This document shows, piece by piece, positions 16,438 to 26,006 of a DNA stretch of 64,000 nucleotides. The DNA lies in the NCBI GenBank assembly GCA_963780395.1, contig CAWABY010000005.1:1-64000 (forward strand), in the 5' to 3' direction. Under the pieces are notes generated by a model that saw only the letters and a program-made list of their open reading frames with translations, ran no database searches and was not told where the DNA came from. Within the stretch, counting starts at the first letter, position 1. Every line of letters begins with the position of its first letter. Origin of the DNA: VGBV01 sp963780395 (GTDB lineage Bacteria; Actinomycetota; Thermoleophilia; Solirubrobacterales; 70-9). The translations under genes were made by a program, and so were the position numbers.

Positions 16438-18279
16438 GTGGCGGCGAGCGATCAAAGAGGGCGAGCGGAGCAAGCCGAGGCGCAGATCGCGCTGCGCGGG
16501 CTCGAGGGCGTGGACGCCGAGCTGCCCGCCGCCGCCAACGAGTACAGCGGCCCACGCGACCCCGACGCCCTGCTGGCCCACCTCGGCCACCGCGAGTTCC
16601 GCCCCGGCCAGCGCCAGACCGTGGAGGCCGCGCTGGCCGGCCGCGACTCGCTGGTGGTCATGCCCACCGGCGGCGGCAAGAGCCTCTGCTACCAGCTGCC
16701 GGGACTGGCCTCCGAGCAGCTGACGATCGTGGTCAGCCCGCTGATCGCGCTGATGGCCGATCAGTGGAAGCGCCTGACGGCGGGAGGGCATCCCGCGGTG
16801 ATGATCGCCTCAGGGCTCCCGGACGAGGTGGCCCGCGACGCCCACGCCCGGATCCGCGACGGGCGGGCGCGGATCGTCTATTGCTCGCCCGAGCGCTTTG
16901 CCTCGCCCGGCTTCTGGGAGGCGATCTCGGGCCGCGAGGTCGATCTGCTCGCGGTCGATGAGGCGCACTGCATCTCGGAATGGGGGCACGACTTCCGGCC
17001 CGACTACCTGCGGCTGCCGCGGGTGATCGAGCGCCTCGGCCGTCCCACCCTGATGGCCTGCACCGCCACCGCGACCGAGGTCGTCTCGGCCGAGATCTCG
17101 CAACGCCTGGACTTGCAGGCGCCGCTGATGGTGCGTTCCGGCTTCGACCGCCCCAACCTGAGCTTCGACATCGTCGGGTTCGAGGGCAAGGGCTCGAAGG
17201 CCCGCAAGCTGGCGATGCTGCGCCACGGCCTCGCCGACGCCACCAACCGGCCCGCGATCGTCTACTGCGGGACGCGCCGCGATACCGAGGAGGTGGCCCA
17301 GGCGCTGCGCGAGAGCGGCCTCTCGGCGGCGGCCTACCACGCGGGCCTGGAGCCCGACGAGCGCGCCTCGGCCCAGCACCGCTTCATGGACGGCGACGCC
17401 GGTGTGATCGCGGCCACCAACGCCTTCGGGATGGGCGTGGACAAGGCGGACGTGCGCTCGGTCTGGCACTGGGCGATCCCGACCAGCGTCGAGGCCTACT
17501 ACCAGGAGGCGGGGCGCGCTGGCCGCGACGGGTTGCCCTCACGCGCTGTGCTGCTGGCCGGGCGCTCCGACCTGGGCCGGCTGGTCCGCTTCATCAAGCA
17601 GCGTGAGGTGGAGCCGGACGCCGTCGCCTCCTACGCGCAGCGGCTCAAGGCCCTGTCGGACTCCGACGGCTCGCTGGTGATCGACAACCCGCGCTTGGAC
17701 GAGGAGCGGGTGAAGTTGGCGATCGCCGAGCGGGCCGGCGCCCTCTCGGTCGAGCCAGCGCCGGGCGGCCGCCTGCAGCTGACGCTGAGCGGCGATCTCA
17801 ACCGCGCCAAGGCCGCCGCCCTCTGCCGCGCCGCCCGCGATCGCTCCTGGCGCGCCTACCGCGCGATCGAGGCCTTCAGCTTCTCGGAGCGCTGCCGGCG
17901 GCGGCTGCTGCTGGATCACTTCGGGGACTCGACTCCGGGATCGGCGGAGGGGCGGTGCTGCGACGTCTGCGCGCAGGACTCCTGGTTGCCGGACCCCGAG
18001 CAGCTGGTGGTTGCGCCGCGTAAGAGAAAGGCGGCACCGGTTGGAGAGGGCGTGAAGCTCACACCCGCCGGGGAGGCCCTGTTCGAGTCGCTGCGCGATT
18101 GGCGCCTGCGCACGGCCAACGGGAAGCCCGCTTACACGGTGGCGAACAACCGCACCCTGGAGGGCATCGCCGCCTCGCGGCCCGGAGACAGGGAGAGTCT
18201 CGCGAGCATCCACGGCGTCGGCCCGGCCTTCCTCGAGCGCCACGCCGACGAGGTGCTGGAGCTGGTCGCCGCGGCCTAG
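16438..18279 (+). CDS. recQ: ATP-dependent DNA helicase RecQ
   Basis: 613 aa superfamily 2 helicase acting in recombinational repair. Motifs run in order: Walker A PTGGGKSLCYQLPG, motif II VDEAHCISEWGHDFRP, motif III LMACTATAT, motif V ATNAFGMGVDK and motif VI YYQEAGRAGRDG. A Zn-binding region follows with Cys residues around ERCRRRLLLDHFGD and CCDVC, and an HRDC domain forms the last 75 residues (FESLRDWRLRTANGKPAYTV). The winged-helix RQC part is short. The start is GTG 16438 behind a GAGAGGA. The gene stands alone on the + strand. Confidence 0.93.
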   Translation: MAASDQRGRAEQAEAQIALRGLEGVDAELPAAANEYSGPRDPDALLAHLGHREFRPGQRQTVEAALAGRDSLVVMPTGGGKSLCYQLPGLASEQLTIVVSPLIALMADQWKRLTAGGHPAVMIASGLPDEVARDAHARIRDGRARIVYCSPERFASPGFWEAISGREVDLLAVDEAHCISEWGHDFRPDYLRLPRVIERLGRPTLMACTATATEVVSAEISQRLDLQAPLMVRSGFDRPNLSFDIVGFEGKGSKARKLAMLRHGLADATNRPAIVYCGTRRDTEEVAQALRESGLSAAAYHAGLEPDERASAQHRFMDGDAGVIAATNAFGMGVDKADVRSVWHWAIPTSVEAYYQEAGRAGRDGLPSRAVLLAGRSDLGRLVRFIKQREVEPDAVASYAQRLKALSDSDGSLVIDNPRLDEERVKLAIAERAGALSVEPAPGGRLQLTLSGDLNRAKAAALCRAARDRSWRAYRAIEAFSFSERCRRRLLLDHFGDSTPGSAEGRCCDVCAQDSWLPDPEQLVVAPRKRKAAPVGEGVKLTPAGEALFESLRDWRLRTANGKPAYTVANNRTLEGIAASRPGDRESLASIHGVGPAFLERHADEVLELVAAA

Positions 18280-18292
18280 GGGGCGCCGGTCC

Positions 18293-19603
18293 CTAGTCAC
18301 CCCGTGCGGCCGCGATCAGGCCCCGCGGGGGTGTGATCTGCTCGACCGGCTTGAAGCGCTCCTCGGCGACGAGCGCCGTGATCGTGCTGACGCTGGGGTC
18401 GCCGGTGCCGGTGATCTCGAAGCTGCCGATGATCCCGTCCTCGACCCGGGTCTCGAACAGGGCCTCGATGACCGAAGCGCGCTCGGCACCGGCCTCGATC
18501 GCCGTCAGCAGCACGTCGGCCGCTTGACCGGCGTAGGGGGCGAAGAGCTCGACCGGCTCGCCGCCCAGATCGGACTCGAGCGCGCTGACCAGCTCCTCGG
18601 CAGGCCCCGTGAGGCTTCCGGGGGTCTGGCCAGGCACGCTGACGAACATCCCCGCCGCGTCCTGGCCGGTGTCGTCGATCGTCGCCTGCTGGGCGAACCC
18701 GTCGAAGGCGAGCAGGGCGACGCTCCCGTTGTCTCCGAGCTCGCCCACCTTGTCCTGGATCAGCTTCGCCCCGTTCTGGTCGAGCAGCCCGGCGAGCACC
18801 ACCGAGTCGGGCGAGCCCTCGGCCACGCGCTCCATCAGGTCCTCGTAGTCAGCCGCCTCGGGATCCCAGAAGTCGAGGCCGGAGACCTCCAGTCCCAGCT
18901 CCTGTGCCGCCCCGACGAACGCCTCGGCCTGGCCGCTGCTGGTCGGGTCCCCGTCCGCGAACAGCACGTAGGGGCTGGTGAAGCCCTGGTCCTGCGCGAA
19001 CTGGGCCAGCCCCGCGGCCTGCGCAGCGTCGTTGGGAACGACCCTGGCGTAGTTGCGGGTGCCCGAGGGATAGAAGGCGTCGGGATCTTCGGGGTCGCAG
19101 CTGGGGCTGTCCCGGGTCAGGCAGATCAGGGTGTTGCCCGGCGAGACCATCGCGACGCCGCCGTCGGGGGCCTCGTTCAGAATCGGGATCTCGATCGCCG
19201 CGCAGCCCGAGTTGTAGGTGCCGACGACGCCGACGACGTCGGGGTTCGCGGCGTACGCCTTCGCGTTCTCCTCGCACTGCGCCTCGTCCCACTCGCCGGT
19301 GGAGGCGATCGAGTCATCGCAGGCCTGGAAGGCGACGTTGGTGTCGCCCGCCTTCCACTCGGCGTCCTCCAGGACTATCCGGATCGCCTCGACCATCTGC
19401 TCGGAGCGCTCCGCAGAGTCGCCCTGCATCGGAAGGTCTGAGGCGATCAGCACGTCGGGATCGCCCTCGCCGCCATACTCGAGCTCGGCGCAGGAGGAGT
19501 CGGGCAGCACCTGCACGCCGTCGTCGTCGTCATCGTCGCCGCCGCCGCCGCACGCCGCCAGCGCAAGCGCCAGGCCGCCGAGAGCAGCGCCGCGGAGAGC
19601 CAC
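18293..19603 (-). CDS. branched-chain amino acid type ABC transporter solute-binding lipoprotein
   Basis: 436 aa periplasmic-binding-fold protein of the LivJ/LivK family (Peripla_BP_6). A lipobox LALAAC lies at residues 12-17, followed by an acidic D-rich linker, so the protein is membrane-anchored by a lipid on Cys. The sequence shows the bilobal pattern with GVVGTYNSGCAAIEIPILNEA, VVPNDAAQAAGLAQFAQ and DSVVLAGLLDQNGAKLIQ. No permease or ATPase genes are adjacent, so partner components must be elsewhere. The short distance to the upstream zinc-ribbon gene (10 bases) suggests co-transcription. The ligand is unknown. Confidence 0.87.
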   Translation of the reverse strand: MALRGAALGGLALALAACGGGGDDDDDDGVQVLPDSSCAELEYGGEGDPDVLIASDLPMQGDSAERSEQMVEAIRIVLEDAEWKAGDTNVAFQACDDSIASTGEWDEAQCEENAKAYAANPDVVGVVGTYNSGCAAIEIPILNEAPDGGVAMVSPGNTLICLTRDSPSCDPEDPDAFYPSGTRNYARVVPNDAAQAAGLAQFAQDQGFTSPYVLFADGDPTSSGQAEAFVGAAQELGLEVSGLDFWDPEAADYEDLMERVAEGSPDSVVLAGLLDQNGAKLIQDKVGELGDNGSVALLAFDGFAQQATIDDTGQDAAGMFVSVPGQTPGSLTGPAEELVSALESDLGGEPVELFAPYAGQAADVLLTAIEAGAERASVIEALFETRVEDGIIGSFEITGTGDPSVSTITALVAEERFKPVEQITPPRGLIAAARGD

Positions 19604-19613
19604 CGGCGGCCCA

Positions 19614-19982
19614 TCAGGAGCTCTCGTCGCCGCCCCGGGGCGGCTCGGGAAGGCCCAGCCGCTCCCTGGCCTTCTTCACCGCCGGGATCGAGGTGCGGCA
19701 GGCCTGCGCGATCTGGTTGTCGGGGCGGCTCGGGTCGCGCTTGATCTCGAACTCGACCCTGGCCGCCGAGCGGAGCTGCTGGCTCTTCGCGGCTGGTGCG
19801 TCCTCGCCGATGTCGGCGACGCTGTCCTCCTCGGCCATCTCGCGCCTGCAGGCCAGGCAGTAGAGCTTGCGGCCCCGGCGCTCCCAGCCGACCGGGAGCT
19901 TCGGCGTGTCCGGGCCGATGGGCATCCCCACCGTCACCTCGCAGCGGGCGCACGTCCACTTCCTGGTCTTCGCCTTGGCCAT
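19614..19982 (-). CDS. zinc-ribbon protein of unknown function
   Basis: 122 aa. Two Cys pairs, CARC near residue 11 and CLAC near residue 42, form a zinc ribbon. The C-terminal half, with DNQIAQACRTSIPAVKKARERLG, looks like a small helix-turn-helix. It could be a DNA- or RNA-binding accessory protein. It lies between the ThDP enzyme (13 bases upstream) and the solute-binding protein, apparently in one transcription unit, but no functional link is evident. Confidence 0.7.
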   Translation of the reverse strand: MAKAKTRKWTCARCEVTVGMPIGPDTPKLPVGWERRGRKLYCLACRREMAEEDSVADIGEDAPAAKSQQLRSAARVEFEIKRDPSRPDNQIAQACRTSIPAVKKARERLGLPEPPRGGDESS

Positions 19983-19995
19983 CAGGAACCGACGA

Positions 19996-21669
19996 TCACG
20001 CGAGGTTCGACTTGCGCGGGTAGACGACTTCGGGATCGGTCAGCACGTTGACCAGCGCGGGCTTGCCCGAGGCGAAGGCGCGCTCCAGCGCCGGGCGCAG
20101 CTCGCCGGGCTCGCGCACCAGCTCGCCGTGGCAGCCCAGCGCCGCGACCAGCTCGTCGTAGCGCGTCTCGGGGCGCAGCTCGGCCGCGATCGAGTAGCCG
20201 TAGAGGAACTTCATCGGATGGTGCTCGAGCGCCCAGATCCCGTTGTTCCCCATCACGGCCACGACCGGCAGCTTGTGGCGCGCCATCGTGTCGAACTCCA
20301 TCCCGGAAAAGCCAAACGCCCCGTCGCCCAGCAGCAGGCAGACCTGGCGCTCGGGGTGGGCGAGCTTGGCGCCGATCGCCTGGCCGGGGCCGGCGCCGAG
20401 GCAGCCATAGGGCCCGGGGTCCATCCAGGTGCCGGGCTCCCAGGTCTGGAACACGCGCCCCGCGTAGCTGACGAAGTCGCCGCCGTCGCCGATCACGATC
20501 GCGTCTCGGTCGAGGAACTCGCCCAGCTCCCTGTAGACCCGCATGGGATGAAGCGGGGAGCGCTCGTCGTTCAGCTGCTCCTCCTCGGCTGCGCGCTTTT
20601 CGGTCTCCACCTTGCGAAGCTCAGCGACCCATTTCGCGGTGCGCTTGATGTGGTCCGCATCCGTTTCGTCGGCTGCCTCGCGGATCGCGGCGAGGCTGGC
20701 GTCGATGTCGCCGACCAGGCCCAGGTCCGGCTGCCGGTTGCGCTCGAGCCGGTTGGGCGCGAGGTCGAGCATGATCAGCTTTGCGTCCTCGGCGACCGAG
20801 GCGCCGAAGCCGAGCCGGAAGTCAAGCGGCACCCCGATCACCAGGGCGACGTCGCAGCCGCCCAGGCCCGCCCCCCGCGCGCGTGAGAAGTAGAGCTCGT
20901 GGTCGGGGGGCATGCAGCCCCGGCCCATGCCGTTGAGGAAGACCGGCGCGCCCAGGGCCTCGGCCAGCTCGCGCAGCTCCGTCTCGGCACGGCCCCAATA
21001 GACGTTGCTGCCGGCCATGATCGCCGGGCGCTCGGCTCCCGAGAGCAGCTTCGCCGCCTCCTCCACGCCATCGGCGGGCTCGGCCACCCGCGCCGGGATC
21101 TCCGGCGGTTCGGCCTCGCCCTCCATGAAGACGACGTCGAGCGGGTAGTCGACGAACGTCGGACCCAGCGGGGGCGTCACGGCGAGGTCGATCGCCTCGG
21201 CCGTCAGCCTGGGGATCGCGTCCGTGGCCTTGACCGTCAGCGCCGACTTCACCAGCGGCTCGACGAAGGGCACGTGATCGATCTCCTGCAGCGAGCCCGA
21301 GCCCCAGCGCATCTCGGGCGCCCGCCCCCCCATCGCCATCAGGGGCACGCCGTCTGCCTGCGCGCTGGCGATCGCGCTCATGCCGTTCGTCACGCCGCAG
21401 CCCGCGGTCAGCGCGCAGACGCCGGGCTGCCGCGTCGCCTTCGCCCAGCCGATCGCCGCAAAGGCTGCCGACTGCTCGTGGCGGGTGTCGACGACGTCGA
21501 TCCCCTCCTCCACGCAGCCGTCGTAGATGGAGAACAGGTGCCCGCCCGAGAGCGTGAACAGCTTGCTGACCCCGCGGCTCTTCAGCGCCTTGGCGACCAG
21601 GCGCCCGCCGTGTACTGGGCCCTCGCCCTCGATCGGCGCGGCCGGTGGCTGCTGCTCCTTGGTCGCCAT
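19996..21669 (-). CDS. thiamine-diphosphate-dependent enzyme (acetolactate synthase / 2-hydroxyacyl-CoA lyase-like)
   Basis: 557 aa with the three-domain architecture of the POX/AHAS superfamily. The activating Glu is in DTRHEQSAAFAA, the PYR-domain segment is GCGVTNGMSAIASAQ, the central domain includes NVYWGRAETELRELAE, and the Mg-ThDP motif is GDGAFGFSGMEFDTM ending at GNNG. The RWGSGSLQEIDHVPF segment resembles oxalyl-CoA decarboxylase/HACL members more than biosynthetic IlvB. No regulatory small subunit is next to it, which argues against branched-chain synthesis. ATG 21669 is used; the frame runs further upstream, but that stretch reads as antisense of the cyclase gene. Confidence 0.85.
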   Translation of the reverse strand: MATKEQQPPAAPIEGEGPVHGGRLVAKALKSRGVSKLFTLSGGHLFSIYDGCVEEGIDVVDTRHEQSAAFAAIGWAKATRQPGVCALTAGCGVTNGMSAIASAQADGVPLMAMGGRAPEMRWGSGSLQEIDHVPFVEPLVKSALTVKATDAIPRLTAEAIDLAVTPPLGPTFVDYPLDVVFMEGEAEPPEIPARVAEPADGVEEAAKLLSGAERPAIMAGSNVYWGRAETELRELAEALGAPVFLNGMGRGCMPPDHELYFSRARGAGLGGCDVALVIGVPLDFRLGFGASVAEDAKLIMLDLAPNRLERNRQPDLGLVGDIDASLAAIREAADETDADHIKRTAKWVAELRKVETEKRAAEEEQLNDERSPLHPMRVYRELGEFLDRDAIVIGDGGDFVSYAGRVFQTWEPGTWMDPGPYGCLGAGPGQAIGAKLAHPERQVCLLLGDGAFGFSGMEFDTMARHKLPVVAVMGNNGIWALEHHPMKFLYGYSIAAELRPETRYDELVAALGCHGELVREPGELRPALERAFASGKPALVNVLTDPEVVYPRKSNLA

Positions 21670-21737
21670 CGCTCCCGACCCTAGTACAGCGGGCCGCCGG
21701 TGACAAAAACGGCCCGGCGAGGGATATCGGCGCCCGG

Positions 21738-23417
21738 CTAACCGCCCGGCAGCGAGGTACGGCCGCGCTCGCCGCTGGCGGGGCGGCCCAGTCCGCTCGC
21801 CGGCCGCTGGCCCAGGCCGCCACCCGCGCGGATGGCTCGACCCAGGCCCACGTCGGCCGGGCTGGCCAGCGGGTCGGCGACGTCGTGGCCCGGCTCGCCC
21901 GGGCTGACGACCTGGGGGATCAGCGGCGCGTAGAGCTCGATCGGCTCGCTGTAGCCGCGAACCTCGAGCGCGCCGCGCGAATTCACCTCGATCGTCTCCG
22001 ACAGCAGGACCCGCGTCGCCTCGGTGATCAGCACGGGGTCGCCGGTGTCGCGCGTCTTGGCCTCCACGCGCGAGCAGAGGTTGACGGCGTCGCCGATGAC
22101 GCTGTAGGAGAGGCGCCCGGCGCCGCCGATCGAGCCGGCGACCACGCTGCCGGAGTTGACCCCGATCCCGATCTCGAAGCCGCCGGGCCGCCGGCTGTTG
22201 ACCGTGCGGGCGATCTCGACCGCGCACTGCACGGCGCGGTCGGCGTGGTCGTGGGTGCGCTCGGGAGCCCCCCAGACGGCCAGCAGGCCGTCGCCGACGA
22301 ACTGGTCCACGTGGCCGCGGTGGCGGGAGATGATCGGGACCACGCACTCGAACAGCTCGTTCAGCCGCGAGACCACCTCGGAGGCCGAGGCGCCGGCCGA
22401 GTGCCCGGTGAAGTCCTGCACGTCGCAGAACAGCAGCGAGACCTCGACCTCGTGGCCCTCGGGGTCGTAGTCCGAGCCGATGATGTGGCTGGCCACCTCC
22501 TCGTCCAGGTAGGCGCCGAACGCCTCGCGCAGCCGCTCACGCTCGGCCAGCCCGTCCACCATCTGGTTGAAGGCCGAGGAGAGCTCGCCGAACTCGTCGG
22601 CGGTCGTGACCGGTACGTGCTCGTCGTAGCGGCCCTGGCGGATCCGCTCGGTCGCCGCCTCCAGGTCCTCGATCGGCCGCAGGATCGATCGGCTCAGCAG
22701 CACGGTCAGCTCGAAGCTGACCAGGAACGCGACCGTGAGCGCGATCAACACGTTCCAGCTCAGCGCCTGGACCCCGCCGCCGTCCGAGGTCAGCGCGGCT
22801 ACGGTGACGCCGGTGATCACGTTGATCAGCGGCAGCGAGCCGAGCAGCTTCAAGCGCAGCGGGATGGAGGGCCGCTCGATCTTCACCGGCGAGTCGAGCG
22901 CGGCGTTGATGTCGAACAGGATCGGCCGCATCGCCAGCTCCAGCGCCAGGTAGTGCAGGACCGCCGAGTACCCGAGCGCGATCAGCCCTCCGACGAGCAG
23001 CGGGAAGAAGGCCAGCCAGGAGAGGTCATACAGGAGTACCGCGGCGACCGAGACCGGAACGGCCACCCCGAAGACCGGGAAGCCGAGGTCGCGGCGGATC
23101 AACTCAAGCGGCAGGCCGACGGCGGTGCTCCAGGCCCGCCTCGTCTCGGCCGGGCCCCGGTCCCCCGCGATCCAATCCGAAAGCGGGGCCATGCGCCCGC
23201 GCATGCGCGACAGCACGATCACGATCGCCACTGCCGTCAGACCGCAGGTGATCGCGATCACCGCCATCACGTCGCTGCGGTCGGCCTCGTAGTAGAAGCC
23301 GATCAGCGCCGCGGCCCCCGCGCCGATGATGAAGGCGCTCTGCAGCTCGAGGGTGACGAAGACCGCCGGATAGCGGGCCCCGAGCTTGCGGTACATCCAG
23401 GTCAGCGTGCCCGTCAT
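21738..23417 (-). CDS. membrane-bound class III adenylate/guanylate cyclase with HAMP domain
   Basis: 559 aa from ATG 23417. About six transmembrane helices in the first 330 residues are followed by a HAMP linker (LSRSILRPIEDLEAATERI) and a class III cyclase catalytic domain. Metal-binding Asp residues lie in LLFCDVQDFTG and QFVGDGLLAVWG; the transition-state Asn and Arg are in GDAVNLCSRVE. The usual purine-selecting Lys is not obvious, so cAMP versus cGMP is open. The last 50 residues are low-complexity Gly/Arg-rich. It is divergent from the aldehyde dehydrogenase and is the first gene of the leftward run ending with the solute-binding protein. Confidence 0.88.
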   Translation of the reverse strand: MTGTLTWMYRKLGARYPAVFVTLELQSAFIIGAGAAALIGFYYEADRSDVMAVIAITCGLTAVAIVIVLSRMRGRMAPLSDWIAGDRGPAETRRAWSTAVGLPLELIRRDLGFPVFGVAVPVSVAAVLLYDLSWLAFFPLLVGGLIALGYSAVLHYLALELAMRPILFDINAALDSPVKIERPSIPLRLKLLGSLPLINVITGVTVAALTSDGGGVQALSWNVLIALTVAFLVSFELTVLLSRSILRPIEDLEAATERIRQGRYDEHVPVTTADEFGELSSAFNQMVDGLAERERLREAFGAYLDEEVASHIIGSDYDPEGHEVEVSLLFCDVQDFTGHSAGASASEVVSRLNELFECVVPIISRHRGHVDQFVGDGLLAVWGAPERTHDHADRAVQCAVEIARTVNSRRPGGFEIGIGVNSGSVVAGSIGGAGRLSYSVIGDAVNLCSRVEAKTRDTGDPVLITEATRVLLSETIEVNSRGALEVRGYSEPIELYAPLIPQVVSPGEPGHDVADPLASPADVGLGRAIRAGGGLGQRPASGLGRPASGERGRTSLPGG

Positions 23418-23514
23418 GCCCAAATTGTCCCTGAGCCGGCGGTCGCGGATGTGACCAATCTCTCCAACCGTGCCTACGACACGCTCGCCCCCGCCTCGCG
23501 GTAGCCTCGTGTCG

Positions 23515-25005
23515 ATGGAGGCCACCGCCACCACCGAGGCCCTCTCCGCGCCCGCCCGCGAGTTCCTGCAGCGCGGCCCGGGCCGCCACTTCATCGGCGG
23601 CGAGTGGCTGGAGTCGGCTGACGGCGGCACGTTCGAGACGATCGACCCGGCGACGGGCCGGGCGATCATCGAGGTCGCCCAGGGCGGTCCCAAGGACGTC
23701 GATCGCGCGGTCGCGGCCGCGCGCGAGGCGCTGGACGGCGCCTGGGGAGCGCTTACCCCCTCGAAGCGAACGGGGTTGATCTGGGCGCTCGGCGAAGCGA
23801 TCAAGGCGAACCTGCCCGAGCTGGCCGAGCTCGAATCGCTCGACAACGGCAAGCCGGTCTCCTATGCGCAGGGCGACATGGCGGCGGCCGTGGGCCACCT
23901 GCGGTACTTCGCCGGGTGGCCGACCAAGATCGAGGGCGAGACCCTCCCCGTCTCGAGGCCGAACTTCCACGTCTACACCCGCAAGGAGCCCGTCGGCGTC
24001 TGCGGGCAGATCATCCCCTGGAACTACCCGCTGCTGATGGCGGTCTGGAAGATCGCGCCGGTGCTGGCGAGCGGCTGCACCACTGTGCTCAAGCCCGCCG
24101 AGCAGACGCCGTTGACGGCGCTTCGCCTCGGCGAGCTCATCGCCGAGGCCGGCATCCCCGACGGCACCGTCAACATCGTCACCGGCGACGGCGACACCGG
24201 CGCGGCGATCGTGGACCACCCAGGCATCGACAAGATCGCCTTCACGGGCTCCACCGCCGTCGGCCGCGAGATCGGCGCCAAGTGCGGAGGCCAGATCAAG
24301 CGCCTCACCCTGGAGCTCGGCGGCAAGAGCCCCAACATCATCCTTCCCGACGCCGACCTCGAGCAGGCCGTGAAGGGCTCCTACTCCGCCCTGTACGAGA
24401 ACTCAGGCCAGGTCTGCAGCGCTGGCTCGCGCCTGTTCGTCCACTCCTCGCTGCACGACGAGGTGATCGAGGGCCTCGCAGAAATCGCCAAGGTGGCGAA
24501 GGTCGGCCCGGGCCTCAGCGAGGACACCGAGCTGGGCCCGGTGGTCTCGGCCGAGCAGCACGAGCGAGTGCTCGGCTATATCGAGTCCGGCAACTCCGAC
24601 GGCGCCGAGCTGGTCGCCGGCGGCGGCGTCCCGGAGGGCGCGAACGGCGGCTACTTCGTCGAGCCCACGCTGTTCAGCGGCGTCACCGACGACATGCGGA
24701 TCGCCCGGGAGGAGATCTTCGGCCCCGTGCTGGCGACGATGTCATTCGACGACCTGGAGGAGGTCGCGGCGCGCGCCAACGACACGGAATACGGCCTCGC
24801 CGCCGGCGTCTGGACCCGCGACGTCTCGAGCGCCCATCGCCTCGCCGCGCTGCTTCGCGCGGGCAACGTCTACGTCAACAACTGGGGCGCCGGCGACCCA
24901 TCGGCGCCCTTCGGCGGATTCAAGGCCTCGGGCATCGGCCGCGAGAAGGGCCACGCGAACCTCGACGCCTACCTCGAGGTCAAGACCGTCACCGTCGCGC
25001 TCTAG
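23515..25005 (+). CDS. NAD(P)-dependent aldehyde dehydrogenase
   Basis: 496 aa of the ALDH superfamily, oxidising aldehydes to acids. Catalytic residues are visible: the general base Glu in LTLELGGKSPN, the nucleophile Cys in ENSGQVCSAGSR, the cofactor loop FTGSTAVGREIG, and IPWNYPLLMAVWKIAPVLA. The C-terminal KASGIGREKGHANLDAYLEVK is typical of the betaine/phenylacetaldehyde/aminobutyraldehyde branch. ATG 23515 was chosen from several in-frame options because it directly precedes the conserved part. It stands alone and converges with the SDR gene. Confidence 0.93.
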   Translation: MEATATTEALSAPAREFLQRGPGRHFIGGEWLESADGGTFETIDPATGRAIIEVAQGGPKDVDRAVAAAREALDGAWGALTPSKRTGLIWALGEAIKANLPELAELESLDNGKPVSYAQGDMAAAVGHLRYFAGWPTKIEGETLPVSRPNFHVYTRKEPVGVCGQIIPWNYPLLMAVWKIAPVLASGCTTVLKPAEQTPLTALRLGELIAEAGIPDGTVNIVTGDGDTGAAIVDHPGIDKIAFTGSTAVGREIGAKCGGQIKRLTLELGGKSPNIILPDADLEQAVKGSYSALYENSGQVCSAGSRLFVHSSLHDEVIEGLAEIAKVAKVGPGLSEDTELGPVVSAEQHERVLGYIESGNSDGAELVAGGGVPEGANGGYFVEPTLFSGVTDDMRIAREEIFGPVLATMSFDDLEEVAARANDTEYGLAAGVWTRDVSSAHRLAALLRAGNVYVNNWGAGDPSAPFGGFKASGIGREKGHANLDAYLEVKTVTVAL

Positions 25006-25009
25006 GTCG

Positions 25010-25648
25010 CTAGAGCGCCCGCACAGCCTCGGCGACCGGCGCGTCCCCATCGAAGAGTTCGAAGGTGAGGCCGATGGTGTTGTCGGCGACGAGCGCCTCG
25101 GCCAGGACCGCCGCGACGTTGTCGCGCTTCACGGCCGCCCGATGGCCGAGCTCGGTGCGTATCTCCACCTTGCCGTCGCCGGGCTCGTCGCTGAGGCTCC
25201 CAGGCCGGACAATCGTGTAGTCGAGCCCGCTCGCGGCGAGCGCCTCGTCGGCGTCGTGCTTGGCCTCGAGATAGGCGCGAAAGTCTCCGTCGGCGACCGA
25301 GGGGTCCTGCGCACCGATCGAGCTGACGATCAGGTACCGCTTGATGTCGTTGGCCTGGCAGGCCTCGATCAGCTTCACGGCACCGCCCAGGTCCACGGTC
25401 TGCTTACGCTCCGGCCCGCTGCCGGGCCCGGCGCCCGCGGCGAAGATGACCGCGTCGGCCCCCTCGACCGCCTCGGTCAGCTCCTCGTTCTCGATGTCGC
25501 AGACCACGCCCTCTGCCCCGACCGCCTCGAGGTCGGCCGCGTGGTCGGGGTTGCGAATCACTCCCCGGACGCGGTCGCCGCGGTCCGCCAGCAGCTTCGC
25601 CAGCCGCATCGCGATCTGCCCGTGTCCTCCGACGATGACGACGTCCAT
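25010..25648 (-). CDS. atypical SDR-family NAD(P)-binding protein
   Basis: 212 aa Rossmann protein with the glycine motif VIVGGHGQIAMRLAK at the N-terminus, DAVIFAAGAGPGSG, and YLIVSSIGAQDPS in the place of the SDR active site. The downstream segment YTIVRPGSLSDEP is typical of atypical SDR group 5 (NmrA/YwnB-like), which often lack the catalytic Tyr-x3-Lys. It may be a redox sensor or a flavin/quinone-linked reductase. It is convergent with the aldehyde dehydrogenase (4-base gap) and divergent from 25689. Confidence 0.85.
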   Translation of the reverse strand: MDVVIVGGHGQIAMRLAKLLADRGDRVRGVIRNPDHAADLEAVGAEGVVCDIENEELTEAVEGADAVIFAAGAGPGSGPERKQTVDLGGAVKLIEACQANDIKRYLIVSSIGAQDPSVADGDFRAYLEAKHDADEALAASGLDYTIVRPGSLSDEPGDGKVEIRTELGHRAAVKRDNVAAVLAEALVADNTIGLTFELFDGDAPVAEAVRAL

Positions 25649-25688
25649 GGATCGACTGTACCGATACGGCGCGGCCTAGAATCGAGAC

Positions 25689-26003
25689 GTGGCCTTCTAC
25701 CTCGTCACAGCCGAACCGAAGCCCGAGAAGCTGGGGGAGCTCGAGGGGCGGCTGCGCGACGACGAGTTCTCGCACCTGCGGCCGTTCGGCCGCGCCCTGA
25801 CCCGAGGCCTGCGGGGCGCGCGGCGGCAGGACGAGGGGACGGCCGTTTGGGAGGAGGAGGACTACTGCTCGCCGCCCCTGGCGATGGAGCGCGACGCGGT
25901 GCTCGACGAGTACTTCGACTCGATCACGGTCGAGGAGGTCGAGCCCGAGGACGGCTGGCGCCGGATCGAGAAGCTCCCGACCCTGTTCAGGCTCGGCTCC
26001 TAG
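25689..26003 (+). CDS. hypothetical protein
   Basis: 104 aa, acidic, from GTG 25689. It begins AFYLVTAEPKPEKLGELEGRL and ends RRIEKLPTLFRLGS, a compact alpha/beta pattern with no signal peptide or membrane segment. The pattern of a short strand followed by an amphipathic helix suggests a ferredoxin-like fold, but no family is recognised. The stop is 3 bases before the start of the thiamine-binding-like gene, so the two are surely co-transcribed. Confidence 0.7.
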   Translation: MAFYLVTAEPKPEKLGELEGRLRDDEFSHLRPFGRALTRGLRGARRQDEGTAVWEEEDYCSPPLAMERDAVLDEYFDSITVEEVEPEDGWRRIEKLPTLFRLGS

Positions 26004-26006
26004 CGC

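Noticed and set aside
21670..22347. Longer N-terminus for the ThDP enzyme
   Set aside because: Residues before ATG 21669 are Arg/Gly-rich and overlap the cyclase gene in another frame.
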